A stretch of DNA of 5,917 bases from Planctomycetota bacterium (GTDB lineage Bacteria > Planctomycetota > Phycisphaerae > UBA1845): positions 1,347 to 7,263 of the forward strand of contig JADFIX010000171.1 of NCBI GenBank assembly GCA_022566435.1, written 5' to 3'. A program made the translations under genes and the position numbers. This document shows positions 1 through 5,673 of the stretch, one piece after another (position 1 is the stretch's first letter; every line of letters starts with the position of its first letter). The notes beneath the pieces were generated by a model. The model did not search any database, was not told the DNA's origin, and saw only the letters and a list, made by a program, of their open reading frames with translations.

Positions 1-1005
1 AATGATCAGGCGACTGGGTAAAAGGCCGATGTTGACCGGGTTTTGTAGCGTCTCCAGGCCGATCTTGGTAAAGAGCACCTCGCCTGCTGTCAATTCTCTC
101 AATGGGCCAAGACTCGCCAGATAGGCCAACGTCTTCCCGTCCGGAGAAAACGCCGGATGGGCAAGCCATGCACCGTTCTTGGGAGTCAGCAATTTCGGCT
201 TCGCCGATCCGTCCACGGGAACCTGGTAGAGGTTGTATCTCGTGGACCAAGCTTGTTCGCGGTTAGTGTCCGCCATGCAAAAGACGATGGATCGACCGTC
301 CTGTGAAAAAGCATAGTCTTCCGCGCCGCCGAACGGCTTGGTCGGCACATCGGCGTCGGTGTCGTTCATCAGGTCGGTTGTTTTTCCAGTCTCGATCGTA
401 TGGATAAACAGATGCGAACGGCGACCGTCCTTCCAGGTGTCCCAATGTCGGATCAAAAGCTGGTCGAAGACCATGCCGCTCGGCTGGCCGTCCTTTCGCG
501 ACTCGAGTTCGTCCTTCGTCTCGTTCGGCGTTTTTCCTGGAAACACTTCCATCGACAGGGCAAGTAAGCGGCCGTCGGGCGATAATTTGATGGTGTCAAT
601 ATCCAGCGGCTCGTCGGTGACTTGGACGGCTTCACCGCCGCCCGCGGCAATGCGCCAAACCTGCGAATTCTCGCCGCGGGCTGAAAGAAAGAGAATCGAC
701 TTGCCGTCCGGCGACCACCGCGGCGACGAGCTTCCTTTTTCGTGCGACGTGAGGCGTCGCAGGCCCGTGCCATCGATACGAACGAGCCACAAATCGGGCT
801 TGAGCTTGTTCTCGTCCCAATCCACCGCGCTCTTTTCGAAGACAATCGCCGTGCCATCGGGCGAAACCTTGAAATCGCCGATGCGGTCCATGTTCAACAT
901 GTCCCGTACCGAAAATGGATGCGTCGGCCCGCCCCGGGTATCGGCGCATTGCAGCACGACAAACAGGATCGCCGACAGCGGTAGAATCCACAGGTTATTG
1001 AGCAT
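1..1005 (-). CDS. S9 family peptidase (prolyl oligopeptidase-like), N-terminal part, runs off the left edge
   Basis: An open minus-strand frame of 335 codons runs from ATG at 1005 to the window edge with no stop. The protein starts with a hydrophobic export signal (residues about 5-20), followed by 'FSVRDMLNMDRIGDFKVSPDG', typical of the start of bacterial acylaminoacyl-peptidase/DPP5-like S9 enzymes. Repeated (W/F/L)SPDG-type PD40 blades of a beta-propeller lie near residues 48, 98, 142, 234 (SQDG) and 287. The stretch LLIRHWDTWKDGRRSHLF (about 183-200) is also characteristic of this family. By family knowledge the propeller gates a C-terminal alpha/beta-hydrolase domain with a Ser-Asp-His triad that cleaves short peptides; that half lies outside the window, so activity cannot be judged. 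ATG 1005 is preferred over ATG 1011 because AAGGTGAT ends at a proper distance (AAGG is 8 nt upstream of 1005, only 2 nt from 1011). Cys20 does not sit in a good lipobox (VLQC). The gene diverges from the TlpA-like gene. Confidence 0.92.
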   Translation of the reverse strand, partial: MLNNLWILPLSAILFVVLQCADTRGGPTHPFSVRDMLNMDRIGDFKVSPDGTAIVFEKSAVDWDENKLKPDLWLVRIDGTGLRRLTSHEKGSSSPRWSPDGKSILFLSARGENSQVWRIAAGGGEAVQVTDEPLDIDTIKLSPDGRLLALSMEVFPGKTPNETKDELESRKDGQPSGMVFDQLLIRHWDTWKDGRRSHLFIHTIETGKTTDLMNDTDADVPTKPFGGAEDYAFSQDGRSIVFCMADTNREQAWSTRYNLYQVPVDGSAKPKLLTPKNGAWLAHPAFSPDGKTLAYLASLGPLRELTAGEVLFTKIGLETLQNPVNIGLLPSRLII

Positions 1006-1009
1006 GATC

Positions 1010-1017
1010 ATCACCTT
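1010..1017 (-). promoter_or_regulatory. Ribosome binding site that decides the S9 peptidase start
   Basis: On the minus strand AAGGTGAT matches the anti-Shine-Dalgarno complement (AAGGAGGTGATC-type) well. With AAGG at 1017-1014 the spacing to ATG 1005 is 8 nt, against only 2 nt to the in-frame ATG at 1011, so 1005 is the more likely start. Confidence 0.6.
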
Positions 1018-1029
1018 TTCTCGAGTTCG

Positions 1030-1057
1030 ATTCGATATCAGACGAGATTATTGTCAA
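1030..1057 (-). promoter_or_regulatory. Putative sigma70-type promoter of the S9 peptidase gene
   Basis: On the minus strand a perfect -35 hexamer TTGACA (1057-1052) is followed after 16 nt by TCGAAT (1035-1030, 4 of 6 matches to TATAAT). Transcription would start near 1023, giving a very short leader that holds the AAGGTGAT ribosome binding site. The -10 is only moderate. The -35 overlaps the -35 of the opposite promoter. Confidence 0.5.
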
Positions 1058-1079
1058 TTCGACCCGGTTTGGCTAGGAT
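1051..1079 (+). promoter_or_regulatory. Putative sigma70-type promoter of the TlpA-like gene
   Basis: TTGTCA (1051-1056, 5 of 6 matches to TTGACA) is followed after exactly 17 nt by TAGGAT (1074-1079, 4 of 6 matches to TATAAT). The predicted start near 1086 leaves a leader of about 45-50 nt before the TTG/ATG start codons. The -35 shares five bases with the -35 of the divergent promoter on the other strand, so the two promoters probably compete or are co-regulated. Confidence 0.5.
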
Positions 1080-1130
1080 TCACCGCGGCGGAATTGGGGA
1101 CGACGGATTCTGAACTCAATTTACGGTAGA

Positions 1131-2459
1131 TTGAAAATGGCGACACTATTTTTTTCGTTATTGGCTTTAACGGGCCAAATCGGCGAGGCGGAGAAGACCG
1201 ACGCGGTACCCTCCAGCCGTGTGTTTCGAGGTGTGTTCAATTCACCCGGTGGAGAACTACCGTTTCTGTTCGAACTCGCCGACGGCGAGGAGAGGCTGGA
1301 CGGCTGGCTGATCAACGGCAGCGAACGCGTCAAGATACCCATTGTTTATCGCCTCAAAGACACGATCATGTTCGCCATCGAGCAATATGCGGCGGAAGTG
1401 GACATGAAGGGTACGGACTGGGTGTCGCTCGGCAAACAACAAGTGCCATTACTCATGCGAGGGGAGTGGCGGAAGCGGATCGCCCCGCAAAAGCGGATCA
1501 AGCTCGAATTCGAGGCCAATGAGTATCAGGGCTATCTCTTCCAACCGCTTGCCAAGCCGCCCAGCACCAAGCCTTCGTATCCGCCCATCACCGGTCGATG
1601 GTCGGTACAGTTTTCACTGAGCAGTGAACCCGCGATCGGGCTATTCCATCAGTCGGCGGACGGCAAGGTCGAAGGGACGTTTCTGACCTCGACGGGCGAT
1701 TATCGTTATCTTGCGGGCTCTTATGAATATGGGCGGCTGCGACTATCCGTCTTCGATGGTGCCCATGCTTTCTTGTTCGACGCCACGATGCAGGCGGACG
1801 GCACGCTCGAGGGCGACTTCTGGTCACGTTTGAGTTGGCACGAGACGTGGACCGCGAAGCGTGACGAGTCGGCGCAATTGCGCGACGGCTTCACGTACGT
1901 GAAATGGAAAGAAGGCGTCGGGTTCGGCTCGGTTCGTTTTCCCGATGCGGACGGAAATATCCGAAAAATGGACCATCCCAAATTCAAGGGCAAGGCGCGG
2001 ATCATCGAAGTGTTCGGTACATGGTGCCCCAACTGCCACGATGCGGCGGAGATTCTTCAGGAACTGCATGAGCGATATCACGAAAAAGGCTTGCGCACGT
2101 TAGCCCTGGCGTTCGAGAATTCCGGCAAATTTCAGAACGATTCGAGACAAGTCAAGCGGTTCATGAAACGCCATCATATTACCTTTCCGATCATGGTGGC
2201 CAACGAACCGGAAAAGAAGAACGTTCTCGCGGCACTTCCGATGCTGGAAAACACTCATGCCTATCCCACGACCGTCTTCATGCGCGAGGACGGCAGCATA
2301 CGGGCCATTCACAGCGGATTCTCCGGGCCCGCCACGGGACCGGAATACGAAAAACTCAAGTGGAAATTCGAGTCCATCGTGCGGGAGATGCTCGGGATGC
2401 CGCCCCTGGGTGCCCCGGGCATCAAAACAGATTTGAGAACGCCGGTTAACGCGCCTTAA
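1131..2459 (+). CDS. Exported TlpA-like thioredoxin-domain protein with an uncharacterised N-terminal beta-rich region
   Basis: The 442-residue product has an N-terminal signal peptide (MKMATLFFSLLAL, likely cleavage near GEA at about 18-20). Residues about 30-260 are rich in beta-strand patterns; the part around residues 150-250 includes TSTGDYRYLAGS and FDGAHAFLFDA, a recurring companion of thioredoxin domains in exported proteins as far as I recall, with unknown function. Residues about 285-425 form a TlpA/AhpC-TSA-type thioredoxin fold: IIEVFGTWCPNCHDAA carries the redox pair Cys299/Cys302, and AYPTTVF supplies the cis-proline (Pro379). It should act outside the cytoplasm in thiol-disulfide exchange, most likely as a reductase; the CPNC motif alone does not fix direction or partner. 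The start is uncertain: TTG at 1131 gives a lysine in the signal n-region, whereas ATG at 1137 sits better relative to the weak GGTAGA at 1125-1130. The frame is open upstream to a TAG at 1074. No partner Dsb or cytochrome-maturation genes are adjacent. Confidence 0.92.
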   Translation: MKMATLFFSLLALTGQIGEAEKTDAVPSSRVFRGVFNSPGGELPFLFELADGEERLDGWLINGSERVKIPIVYRLKDTIMFAIEQYAAEVDMKGTDWVSLGKQQVPLLMRGEWRKRIAPQKRIKLEFEANEYQGYLFQPLAKPPSTKPSYPPITGRWSVQFSLSSEPAIGLFHQSADGKVEGTFLTSTGDYRYLAGSYEYGRLRLSVFDGAHAFLFDATMQADGTLEGDFWSRLSWHETWTAKRDESAQLRDGFTYVKWKEGVGFGSVRFPDADGNIRKMDHPKFKGKARIIEVFGTWCPNCHDAAEILQELHERYHEKGLRTLALAFENSGKFQNDSRQVKRFMKRHHITFPIMVANEPEKKNVLAALPMLENTHAYPTTVFMREDGSIRAIHSGFSGPATGPEYEKLKWKFESIVREMLGMPPLGAPGIKTDLRTPVNAP

Positions 2460-2470
2460 TTCAGGGGCGT

Positions 2471-2505
2471 GGGGCCTGCGGGTCGATCCCCGCCGACTCC
2501 CCCCA
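2471..2505 (+). other. GC-rich hairpin resembling the 3' end of a tRNA or tmRNA
   Basis: Twelve bases after the TlpA-like stop codon, GCGGG (2478-2482) can pair with CCCGC (2489-2493) around the 6-nt loop TCGATC, and an outer GGGG (2471-2474) can pair with CCCC (2501-2504). The layout of T-stem, TCGA-containing loop, seven or more bases and then CCA (2503-2505) resembles a tRNA/tmRNA T-arm and acceptor end, but the loop is one base shorter than the usual seven and no matching 5' half is visible. It could be an attachment-site remnant, or simply an mRNA 3' hairpin. It lacks a following T-run, so it is not a standard intrinsic terminator. Confidence 0.3.
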
Positions 2506-2604
2506 AAAAACGCCGGCGATCCGTATATTCCATTCACTCCCCGCCTTCGATCTTCGTATCGCCATCGCCCAACGACTGAACGTGCTCGTGCGGAGAGACC
2601 ATTG

Positions 2605-2633
2605 TTGCCGAACAGTTAGTGTATTCGTATACT
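2605..2633 (+). promoter_or_regulatory. Putative sigma70-type promoter of the DUF2330 gene
   Basis: TTGCCG (2605-2610, 4 of 6 matches to TTGACA) is followed after 17 nt by TATACT (2628-2633, 5 of 6 matches to TATAAT). It lies in an AT-richer patch of an otherwise GC-rich region. The start would be near 2640, giving a leader of about 55 nt that contains a perfect 6-bp hairpin and a strong ribosome binding site. Confidence 0.55.
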
Positions 2634-2641
2634 TTCCAAAG

Positions 2642-2660
2642 CGGTCTCGGAGATAGACCG
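2642..2660 (+). other. Leader hairpin upstream of the DUF2330 gene
   Basis: CGGTCT (2642-2647) and AGACCG (2655-2660) form a perfect 6-bp inverted repeat around a 7-nt loop. It lies immediately after the predicted transcription start and 22 nt before the Shine-Dalgarno sequence, so it could stabilise the mRNA 5' end or serve as a protein-binding operator. It is not a terminator, as no T-run follows. Confidence 0.4.
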
Positions 2661-2682
2661 GGCATACTCAGAGTCGAATCCT

Positions 2683-2687
2683 AGGAG
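2683..2687 (+). promoter_or_regulatory. Ribosome binding site of the DUF2330 gene
   Basis: AGGAG ends 7 nt before ATG 2695, near-ideal spacing, and fixes the start. It overlaps the palindrome CCTAGG (2680-2685). Confidence 0.8.
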
Positions 2688-2694
2688 AAACGAA

Positions 2695-4602
2695 ATGACA
2701 CGCGTGAACAGTGTGCAGCGCGTCTTGGTGTCAGCCGCCTGCGTGGCCGGCGGCATGTTCGGCGTTCGTGATGCCGAGGCGTGCGGTGGGTTTTTCTGCC
2801 AGGCCGTACCCATCGATCAGGCAGGTGAGCAGATCATTTTTCGGCAGGACGGCGACATGGTGACGGCCGTCGTTCTCATTCAGTATGTAGGGGACGCCTC
2901 GGATTTTTCCTGGATCGTCCCCGTACCGGGCATTCCGGAATTCTCGACGGGCAGCGATCTGATTTTCGCACCGCTTGAATTTGCGACCCGTCCGCAGTTC
3001 GTTCTGGAAACCACCGGCGAGACCTGCCCGCAACCACGAAATGATCTGGGTTTCATCGGGCTGGGCGGCAGCGCTCCGACCGCCACCGACGGCGAGGATG
3101 CCGCCGACGCTGTGGAGATCGTACAGGAATTGTCCGTGGGTCCGTTCGATGTGCTGGTGCTCAGCAGCGACGATGCCGAGGCACTGGCGAAGTGGCTTGA
3201 GGAAAACGATTACGACTTGAGCGATCGAGGGGAGGAGCTCATTGCCCCGTACGTGGAAGAAGGGATGAACTTCGTGGCACTCCGGTTGCAGCAAGACAAG
3301 GGCGTGGGAGACCTTCAGCCGTTGATCATGCGCTACCAGAGTGAAAGACCGATGATCCCCATTCGATTGACGGCGGTCGCCGCCAAGCTGGATATGGGCG
3401 TCATCGTATGGCTTTTGGGCGACTCGCGGGCGGTACCGCTCAACTACCTGCACGTAACGCCCAACTACACACGGCTCAACTGGTACCTCGGTACGACCAG
3501 CGCCTACGCCAGCTACCAGGGATTGATCACCGCGGCCATGGACGAAGCGGGCGGACAGGGATTCGCCACCGACTACGCCGGTCGCGATCCGGCGCTGGTT
3601 TCTCGTCTGCCGCAAGTCGAACCGCTCGACGCCGAGTTGGATCGGATTTCCAGTTTTGGTGATGCCGATTTCGTCGCGGCACTGGCGAGTGGATTCGTTT
3701 TCCCTCAGAGCAAGATATTGGAGATTCTGCGGCGCAACCTGCTGCTTCCTGCGGTTAACGACGACTTCATCTATCAAGTTCCGGCGCTGCTGGAGGACGT
3801 CTTCACGCCGGAGGAGCTGTCCGCGGGGCGTGCGGGCATTCTTGCGGAGTTAATCAACGACGTGCTCGGCCCGTTGGCGGAAACGTTGGCGGTTTTCGAC
3901 GGCGACCCGTTCCTGACCCGCCTCTATACCACACTTTCGCCGGAAGAGATGACATTGGACCCGATTTTCGATTTCAATCCGGACCTGGAAGATCAGCCGC
4001 TCGAACGTCGCGCGAAGATGGATGTGGAATGCACGTCGCGCGGTACGCACTGGTCGTTGACACTCGGATCGGGGACCGGGCGCGACGGAGAACTCGTGAT
4101 CGAGGGCAACGGTCTTCCGCCGGGCTTCACGCCGCCGGTCATTTTGCAAGACGCCGTTTGGCGCAGTGAGACGGTCGCTGCGACGGGCCCGCCAACAGTG
4201 GTTACCCAGAAGCAGTTCGTCGTCGCGCAGATTAACGGCGATGACGATGCGGACGGTGTTGCGAACGATATCGACAACTGTGTGGGAATCCCGAACCCGG
4301 GGCAAGCGGACTGTGACATGAACGGGACAGGCGACATCTGCGAAATCGCGAACTGCGGCGGCGATCCCGCATGTGACGACTGTAACGCCAACGGAGTACC
4401 GGACGAATGCGATATCGCTGGCGGCTCAAACGACGCTAACGGCGATGGGGTTCCCGACGAGTGCGAATTGAGCGCACCGCCGGCGGTCGACCCAGGGCTA
4501 TGCGGTAGCGGCACCGGGCTATGCGGTACCGGGATTCTGGGCACGCTCGCCGTGATCATGCTGGGCATGCGCTTGATGCGCAGTCGCCGCCGCCTTGTGT
4601 GA
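2695..4602 (+). CDS. DUF2330 domain protein with Ca-binding-type repeats and a C-terminal membrane/arginine tail
   Basis: The 635-residue product begins with a signal peptide (positive n-region, hydrophobic 10-24, cleavage after AEA at 29). The mature protein opens with CGGFFC (30-35) and continues with GEQIIF and FSWIVPVPGIPEF, which I recognise as the opening of the DUF2330 family; that domain probably fills about residues 30-400 and has no established function. Residues about 514-592 are Asp/Asn/Cys-rich repeats of thrombospondin type 3 kind (DDDADGVANDIDNC, then NANGVPDEC and NGDGVPDEC), expected to bind calcium. The C-terminus has two Cys-Gly motifs (Cys603, Cys610), a hydrophobic segment (about 611-625) and an Arg cluster (629-633): the arrangement of a CTERM-type sorting tail, suggesting a surface or envelope-anchored protein. 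It has its own promoter and strong AGGAG site. The 99-nt gap to the PQQ-like gene has no clear terminator, so read-through is possible. Confidence 0.93.
   Translation: MTRVNSVQRVLVSAACVAGGMFGVRDAEACGGFFCQAVPIDQAGEQIIFRQDGDMVTAVVLIQYVGDASDFSWIVPVPGIPEFSTGSDLIFAPLEFATRPQFVLETTGETCPQPRNDLGFIGLGGSAPTATDGEDAADAVEIVQELSVGPFDVLVLSSDDAEALAKWLEENDYDLSDRGEELIAPYVEEGMNFVALRLQQDKGVGDLQPLIMRYQSERPMIPIRLTAVAAKLDMGVIVWLLGDSRAVPLNYLHVTPNYTRLNWYLGTTSAYASYQGLITAAMDEAGGQGFATDYAGRDPALVSRLPQVEPLDAELDRISSFGDADFVAALASGFVFPQSKILEILRRNLLLPAVNDDFIYQVPALLEDVFTPEELSAGRAGILAELINDVLGPLAETLAVFDGDPFLTRLYTTLSPEEMTLDPIFDFNPDLEDQPLERRAKMDVECTSRGTHWSLTLGSGTGRDGELVIEGNGLPPGFTPPVILQDAVWRSETVAATGPPTVVTQKQFVVAQINGDDDADGVANDIDNCVGIPNPGQADCDMNGTGDICEIANCGGDPACDDCNANGVPDECDIAGGSNDANGDGVPDECELSAPPAVDPGLCGSGTGLCGTGILGTLAVIMLGMRLMRSRRRLV
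4231..4476 (+). other. Coding region for Ca-binding-type (thrombospondin type 3-like) repeats
   Basis: Within the DUF2330 gene this stretch encodes residues about 513-594, with three Asp-rich units. The last two are near copies (NANGVPDECD and NGDGVPDECE) separated by a short IAGGSNDA linker. Cysteines at 529, 540, 549, 554, 560, 563, 572 and 590 are spaced like disulfide-stabilised repeats. This repeat style is, to my knowledge, frequent in planctomycete secreted proteins. Confidence 0.75.
4495..4528 (+). repeat. Short tandem duplication encoding the double Cys-Gly motif
   Basis: GGGCTATGCGGTA occurs perfectly twice (4495-4507 and 4516-4528), 21 bp apart, giving an in-frame seven-residue tandem, GLCGSGT then GLCGTGI. 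The second copy directly precedes the hydrophobic C-terminal segment. Confidence 0.85.
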
Positions 4603-4701
4603 CTCGCGGCGACGGATCGGTTCTCCGCCGTGGTTTGTGATCTTGCCGCCGCGGTTCGCGCTTATGTCGGGTTATGCATTCTCGATCCCGGATTGATGTT
4701 C

Positions 4702-5673
4702 ATGCGGTTCATTCTTCCCCGCCGTGCGGTTGCCGCTTTTCTGGCGGTTTTGTCTGTTTGCGTCGTTGTCGAAGCTGATACGGGGGCGGCGCGGCCTCAC
4801 CCACGCGGCCGATTCTACGCAAAACCGAAACCTCTTCCCGCCGGGGCCGTGACATCGGACTGGCCACGCTTTTTGGGGCCGACGCACGATGGGATATCGC
4901 CGGAAACGAAACTACTTGCTCCCTGGCCGAAGGACGGCCCGAATCTCGTTTGGGAAGTGAAGAAGGGAACGGGATTCGCTTCTCCGGTCGTGGCGGGCGG
5001 TCGGGTGATTCTGTTTCATCGCCTCGGCGACGAAGAGGTCGTGGAGTGCTTGGACGGGGAGACGGGCCGACTCTTTTGGAAGTATGCCTATCCATCCACC
5101 TACGTGGATCGATATGGGTTCAGCAACGGTCCACGAGCCACCCCGGTGATCGACGGGCGATTCGTCTACACGCACGGCGTACAGGGGAAGCTGCACGCCT
5201 TCGATCTTCAAAGCGGCAAGGTGGTTTGGCAACGCGATATTGCGACCGAGTACAAGGTGCCGCAGAATTCCTTCGGGGACGGATCGACCCCACTGGTCGA
5301 GGGTGACTTGTTGATCGTCAACGTCGGCGCGCCGGGCGGTCCGTGCGTGGTGGCCTTCGACAAGAAGAGCGGCAAGACGGTCTGGGGGGTCGGCGATCAG
5401 TGGGGAGCCAGCTATGCGAGCCCGATTCCCACGACGATTAACGGCAAGCGCCGCGTGCTGGTGTTCGCCGGCGGCGAGAGCGATCCACCGACCGGCGGAC
5501 TACTGTCGATCGACCCGATCGCGGGCAAGATCGACGCCCGCTTCCCGTTTCGAAGCAAGGACCCCATTTCGGTCAATGCGGCCTCGCCCGTGCTCGTTGG
5601 GGGCAAGGTCTTTCTCACCACGTCGTACAAGACGGGATGTACGCTCGTCGACGTCGCGATCGGCGGGGAATAG
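4702..5673 (+). CDS. Exported PQQ-like beta-propeller repeat protein, C-terminus apparently lost
   Basis: The frame encodes 323 residues from ATG 4702. It has a signal peptide (MRFILPRR, hydrophobic 9-23, cleavage near VEA at 25), then [12 protein letters not shown] (53-64), the usual opening of planctomycete PQQ-like/BamB-like propellers. Repeating blades follow, e.g. [41 protein letters not shown] and [11 protein letters not shown]. Such proteins are typically exported; many are of unknown role and lack real PQQ. ATG 4702 is chosen because GGAT (4690-4693) is 8 nt upstream and a compact signal peptide follows; the frame is open to GTG 4630 and also has ATG 4696. The product stops within a blade: after [22 protein letters not shown] family members normally continue for roughly another 100 residues, but here the frame reaches AIGGE and TAG at 5671. 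The loss coincides with the tail of the Gfo/Idh/MocA fragment on the other strand. Confidence 0.88.
   Translation: MRFILPRRAVAAFLAVLSVCVVVEADTGAARPHPRGRFYAKPKPLPAGAVTSDWPRFLGPTHDGISPETKLLAPWPKDGPNLVWEVKKGTGFASPVVAGGRVILFHRLGDEEVVECLDGETGRLFWKYAYPSTYVDRYGFSNGPRATPVIDGRFVYTHGVQGKLHAFDLQSGKVVWQRDIATEYKVPQNSFGDGSTPLVEGDLLIVNVGAPGGPCVVAFDKKSGKTVWGVGDQWGASYASPIPTTINGKRRVLVFAGGESDPPTGGLLSIDPIAGKIDARFPFRSKDPISVNAASPVLVGGKVFLTTSYKTGCTLVDVAIGGE

Noticed and set aside
944..955. Possible lipobox (VLQC) at the S9 peptidase signal peptide
   Set aside because: The -1 residue is Gln rather than Gly, Ala or Ser, so it does not fit the lipoprotein consensus; an ordinary signal peptide is more likely.
338..1129. 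Long plus-strand open frame of 263 codons opposite the left-hand gene
   Set aside because: It lies antisense to the continuous S9 peptidase frame, whose translation shows clear family motifs. The plus-strand translation is Ser/Arg-rich with no recognisable domain.
2511..2518. CGCCGGCG palindrome next to A6, as a minus-strand intrinsic terminator
   Set aside because: A gapless 8-bp palindrome can form only a 3-bp stem with a 2-nt loop, and no minus-strand gene ends here.
2731..3777. 348-codon minus-strand frame inside the DUF2330 gene
   Set aside because: It is a GC-rich shadow. The plus strand has a signal peptide, RBS, promoter and family motifs, while the minus product shows none.
4630..4701. 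Upstream GTG start extending the PQQ-like protein by 24 residues
   Set aside because: No good ribosome binding site precedes GTG 4630, and the extension pushes the evident signal peptide away from the N-terminus. ATG 4702 with GGAT 8 nt upstream is better.
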